DNA from: Antennarius striatus
Lineage: Eukaryota > Chordata > Actinopteri > Lophiiformes > Antennariidae
NCBI RefSeq assembly: GCF_040054535.1
Contig: NC_090792.1
Coordinates: 7,750,991-7,814,990 of the forward strand
Length of the DNA stretch: 64,000 bases
Direction of reading: 5' to 3'
A model generated the notes under the pieces. It made no database searches and was not told where the DNA came from. It saw only the letters and a program-made list of their open reading frames with translations. Numbering within the stretch: the first letter of the stretch is position 1; the number at the start of each line of letters is the position of its first letter. Shown piece after piece: positions 27,925 to 64,000 of the stretch. Both the position numbers and the translations under genes were made by a program.

Positions 27925-28254
27925 TAAATGTAAAACTATGACTATGACTGACATGCAAAGACTCACTTTACCAACAGAGAGCAGCAGTGAGTCATATTCA
28001 CTGAAACCTGCTGATGCTGTTTTTCCAAATTAAATATTGTAAATATGATTGTCATCACATGCTTTTTACTTTTATGTCACCAAGCTATTACTTGTGTGAC
28101 ACAGGCCATCGATATAGATACATTAAAATGTTTGATATATATTGTGTACAATGACGCCTTGCTATTTAGTTGTGACCCTTATTTAAACTATATTCAAACA
28201 GATTTACAGTTTATTCGTGTTAAACTGTAAATCATTTTCAGGAGAAGCAATAAC

Positions 28255-28928
28255 AAATCGAGTAGCACCCTGTTATGTACACGCCTCCTTTATTAGAGGA
28301 GGGCGGTGAAAGCTGACGCTGCATTCAGGTACTCTCCGTAAAGTTTTATTTAAATAAACACACGAAGTTCTGTAGTAAGACACTTAATGACGGTTTAGTG
28401 TGAAAGCGGTTTTAACAACGGGATAATTCAATGCTGCAGAATCTATCGTAAATAATTTCTGGTAGAAATGCGGGAAATACATCACAGTATATATCAGGTT
28501 ATGCAATATTGCATCACTGTGTTGATATTCATCCGCAAAAAATCCAACTAATACATGTATATCATGGAAACCAATGTGTGTTTTGATTTTTTTTTCATTT
28601 TGAATATGTGAGAAATATTATTATGCATTACGTCTTAGTGGATAACAAAGTTATACCCGATTGGTATTTTTCCGAGTGTTCCGGCAGTCATTTAATGCAA
28701 CACCTATCTCAGACCCGACAGACAGAGCTGGTGGGGGAGTTCAGTCCAGCCTCCGAGCCCGCGTGTTCGGAGTTGTTTGGTAGGTGAGCACCAACAGAAG
28801 AGGAACTAGACCACCGACCTGTTGCGAAGAATGTGACAGTATTTGTTTATATTTTTTATTTAAGTCGTAGAGCGTCGTCGTCAAACATTTGTACATTTCT
28901 TTCTGATATCCGGCTCAATTACGAAGCC
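28255..28928 (+). promoter_or_regulatory. cnksr3: cnksr3 upstream region and 5' UTR
   Basis: CpG content rises from about 28660 (GAGTGTTCCGGCAG, CGAGCCCGCGTGTTCGGAG, GTCGTAGAGCGTCGTCGTC), consistent with a CpG-type promoter and 5' UTR before the ATG at 28929. A small inverted repeat (CGCCTCCTTTATTAGAGGAGGGCG, 28281-28304) lies further upstream. No TATA box is evident, and the transcription start is unknown. Confidence 0.5.
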
Positions 28929-62334
<33,406 letters not shown>

Positions 62335-64000
62335 CGATGCGCTTCCTGTCCGGGGCTTCTGTTCCTGTCTTGTGTCCTTCCTCAGTGCCTTTGATTTTTA
62401 ACGTCCAGCTGTTTTTTTGGCAGCTTTGGGCTTTCTCACACTCCTCTGTCCCCCAACCTCCATGTTTCTGTGGTGTTACTGCTACTACCAACTACTACTC
62501 CTCAACCAAACCTGCTTTCGTAGTTGTAGCTACATCACCTCATCACCCCTTTAACACTGGCCCCAAACCTCATCTTTGACTACAAGCCCCATCTCTGCCT
62601 GAAGAGGATACAGCGTGTTCAGATTTAGAACCCTCTGCCTTTTTGTTCTGCCTCTGGACTCCTCTGTACACGTTAAGTATATGCTTCAGATCGGATGCTC
62701 TGTGGTACCATCACCTCTGAAACCTGCCTGATAATCACTTCAGATATTTGCTTATTTTGATGTTTATTGGAAAAAGTAAGTTATAAGAAATATAACCAAG
62801 TGAATCAAGCAGCATATCTTGTTAGTGAAACTTTTGGCTTTACTCTACATGTTACTCTTTTGTTTTTCAAAATTCACTTCTGTGATAGTTACTTTACCGT
62901 CTACCAAAGTTGCCTCTTGTAAGCTATGCATATATTTCAGAGAGATTTTTATCGTCGCTTAAGCTGACGAATGCTGCAATGTTAGCAAAAGGATGTCTAT
63001 ATCTTGTCACTAGCAAATGTTTGTGCTGGTTGTTAAGCTATGCACTCTACTCAGCTAATTTGTATATCCTCTGCTTCAGTTTACTCTGCAGTTACCCACC
63101 TAAAGGGCCTATGCACACAGCTGGTTGACTATAATAGATGGTCTTTCTGAAACAGTGTTTTGAAACAATCTTTTAGGACAGTATTAACAGAGAAAATACA
63201 GGGAAGACATGTCTGTTGTTGTTTTTATCTGCCTTTTGTAAATTTTGAATAGCATTTTATTAAAAATGCAGTTCATGTCAGTGATCTTTTGTATTGTCTT
63301 TATTTTACCATTGGTTGTGGAATTATTACTTAATGTGAAACCGCAGTATAATTTAAGACATGGGATGCCGTTTCTTTCCAGACTGTTGCTTTAGTTTCAG
63401 TTTACAATTAGAAAAATTCCAACATTTATCATAACAGTGTCAGGGAAGGGCGGCTTTTGTCATGATTAACCTCCACGTGCTTGTCGACCGGCTTTCTAAG
63501 CTGCTTTGACCTTCAAAGTGGACCCCGTCTCTGTTTTTAAGCATGCTGTGAAATGAGATGCCTTATGTCAAGTCACCTTTTCCTTGCATCTGACGATGCT
63601 TTTGTAACCGTTTCCCTCTATGATGAACTTAAAATTCCAGCTGGGACACCATATGGTCAAAGCAAGTTTTCCATCAGGGGATCTTATTCCTGCACATATG
63701 TTGCCTTTTAAACATTTAAAACCCCTATTGGGGTTACCTTGCCTGACAGATTTTTGCCCTTTTCATTGATCTGAAGAAGGTTTTTTTTTTCTTTTTCGGG
63801 AAAGATCTGCATTTTTCATAAAGCGACCCAAGTTCCGATTGAGACGACAGCCTTCCACTCTTTTGCTAATTGCCTGCCTGTCTTTCTCTTTGCATGACTT
63901 AACTGATCAAGGTGGTCCTTTTATCTCCTCACTTTTTCTTCCCTGTGTTTTGCTCTGCCCAAGCTTGCCAATCTAGAGTTGCCTGTGGCCCTCACTAATT
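62335..64000 (+). other. cnksr3: cnksr3 3' UTR and/or intron to downstream exons
   Basis: No AATAAA hexamer occurs on the + strand here. An ATTAAA variant lies at 63259-63264. I see no further exon with recognisable protein similarity before the window ends. Confidence 0.45.

Overview
This window is vertebrate nuclear DNA, almost certainly from a ray-finned (teleost) fish. The genes are intron-split with GT-AG, GC-AG and minor-class introns. The intergenic and intronic DNA carries fish-style RTE/Rex3-like LINEs, Tc1-like transposons, hAT-type and tRNA-derived SINE copies, and long CA/TAGA microsatellites. I cannot name the species.

Four protein-coding genes can be modelled by eye. (1) 2602-2889 (-): the first coding exon of prkd3 (protein kinase D3); the rest of the gene lies off the left edge. 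A CpG-rich candidate promoter and non-coding exon with an NRF1-type palindrome sits at about 5168-5620. (2) 7081-13287 (-): complete mocs3 (MOCS3/UBA4), 13 coding exons, 459 codons, with every catalytic and zinc cysteine at the residue number of the human protein. (3) 13869-20099 (+): complete qpct (glutaminyl-peptide cyclotransferase), 7 exons, 367 codons, head-to-head with mocs3 across about 580 bp that holds an ETS site and two CACGTG boxes. (4) 28929-62334 (+): cnksr3 (connector enhancer of KSR 3), 13 coding exons, 543 codons, with a 17-kb first intron. prkd3 next to qpct matches the human 2p22 neighbourhood. An intron-rich mocs3 contrasts with the single-exon mammalian gene.

Layout: 1-2601 prkd3 intron with a hAT-type element; 2602-5620 prkd3 5' end; 5641-6411 TAGA array and an internally deleted RTE copy; 7052-13287 mocs3; 13288-13868 shared promoter; 13869-20932 qpct; 20933-28680 a transposon graveyard (a LINE interrupted by a Tc1-like fold-back and by a second retro-insert with a 16-bp target duplication, two SINEs, and a TA-flanked DNA transposon); 28680-62334 cnksr3, whose introns hold an RTE copy with a 17-bp duplication, perfect hairpins, a CpG-dense patch, CA arrays and a complete-ended Tc1 element; 62335-64000 the cnksr3 3' UTR or an intron leading to downstream exons.

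The genes do not form one pathway. PRKD3 is a DAG-activated kinase. MOCS3 activates MOCS2A and URM1 for molybdopterin synthesis and tRNA thiolation. QPCT makes N-terminal pyroglutamate in the secretory pathway. CNKSR3 is a SAM/CRIC/PDZ scaffold. The most noteworthy observations are three minor-spliceosome (U12-type) introns in one gene (mocs3), one of which apparently ends in AT rather than AG/AC, and an in-frame splice donor inside the cnksr3 terminal coding exon, just where a junction to an IPCEF1-like second half would be expected.
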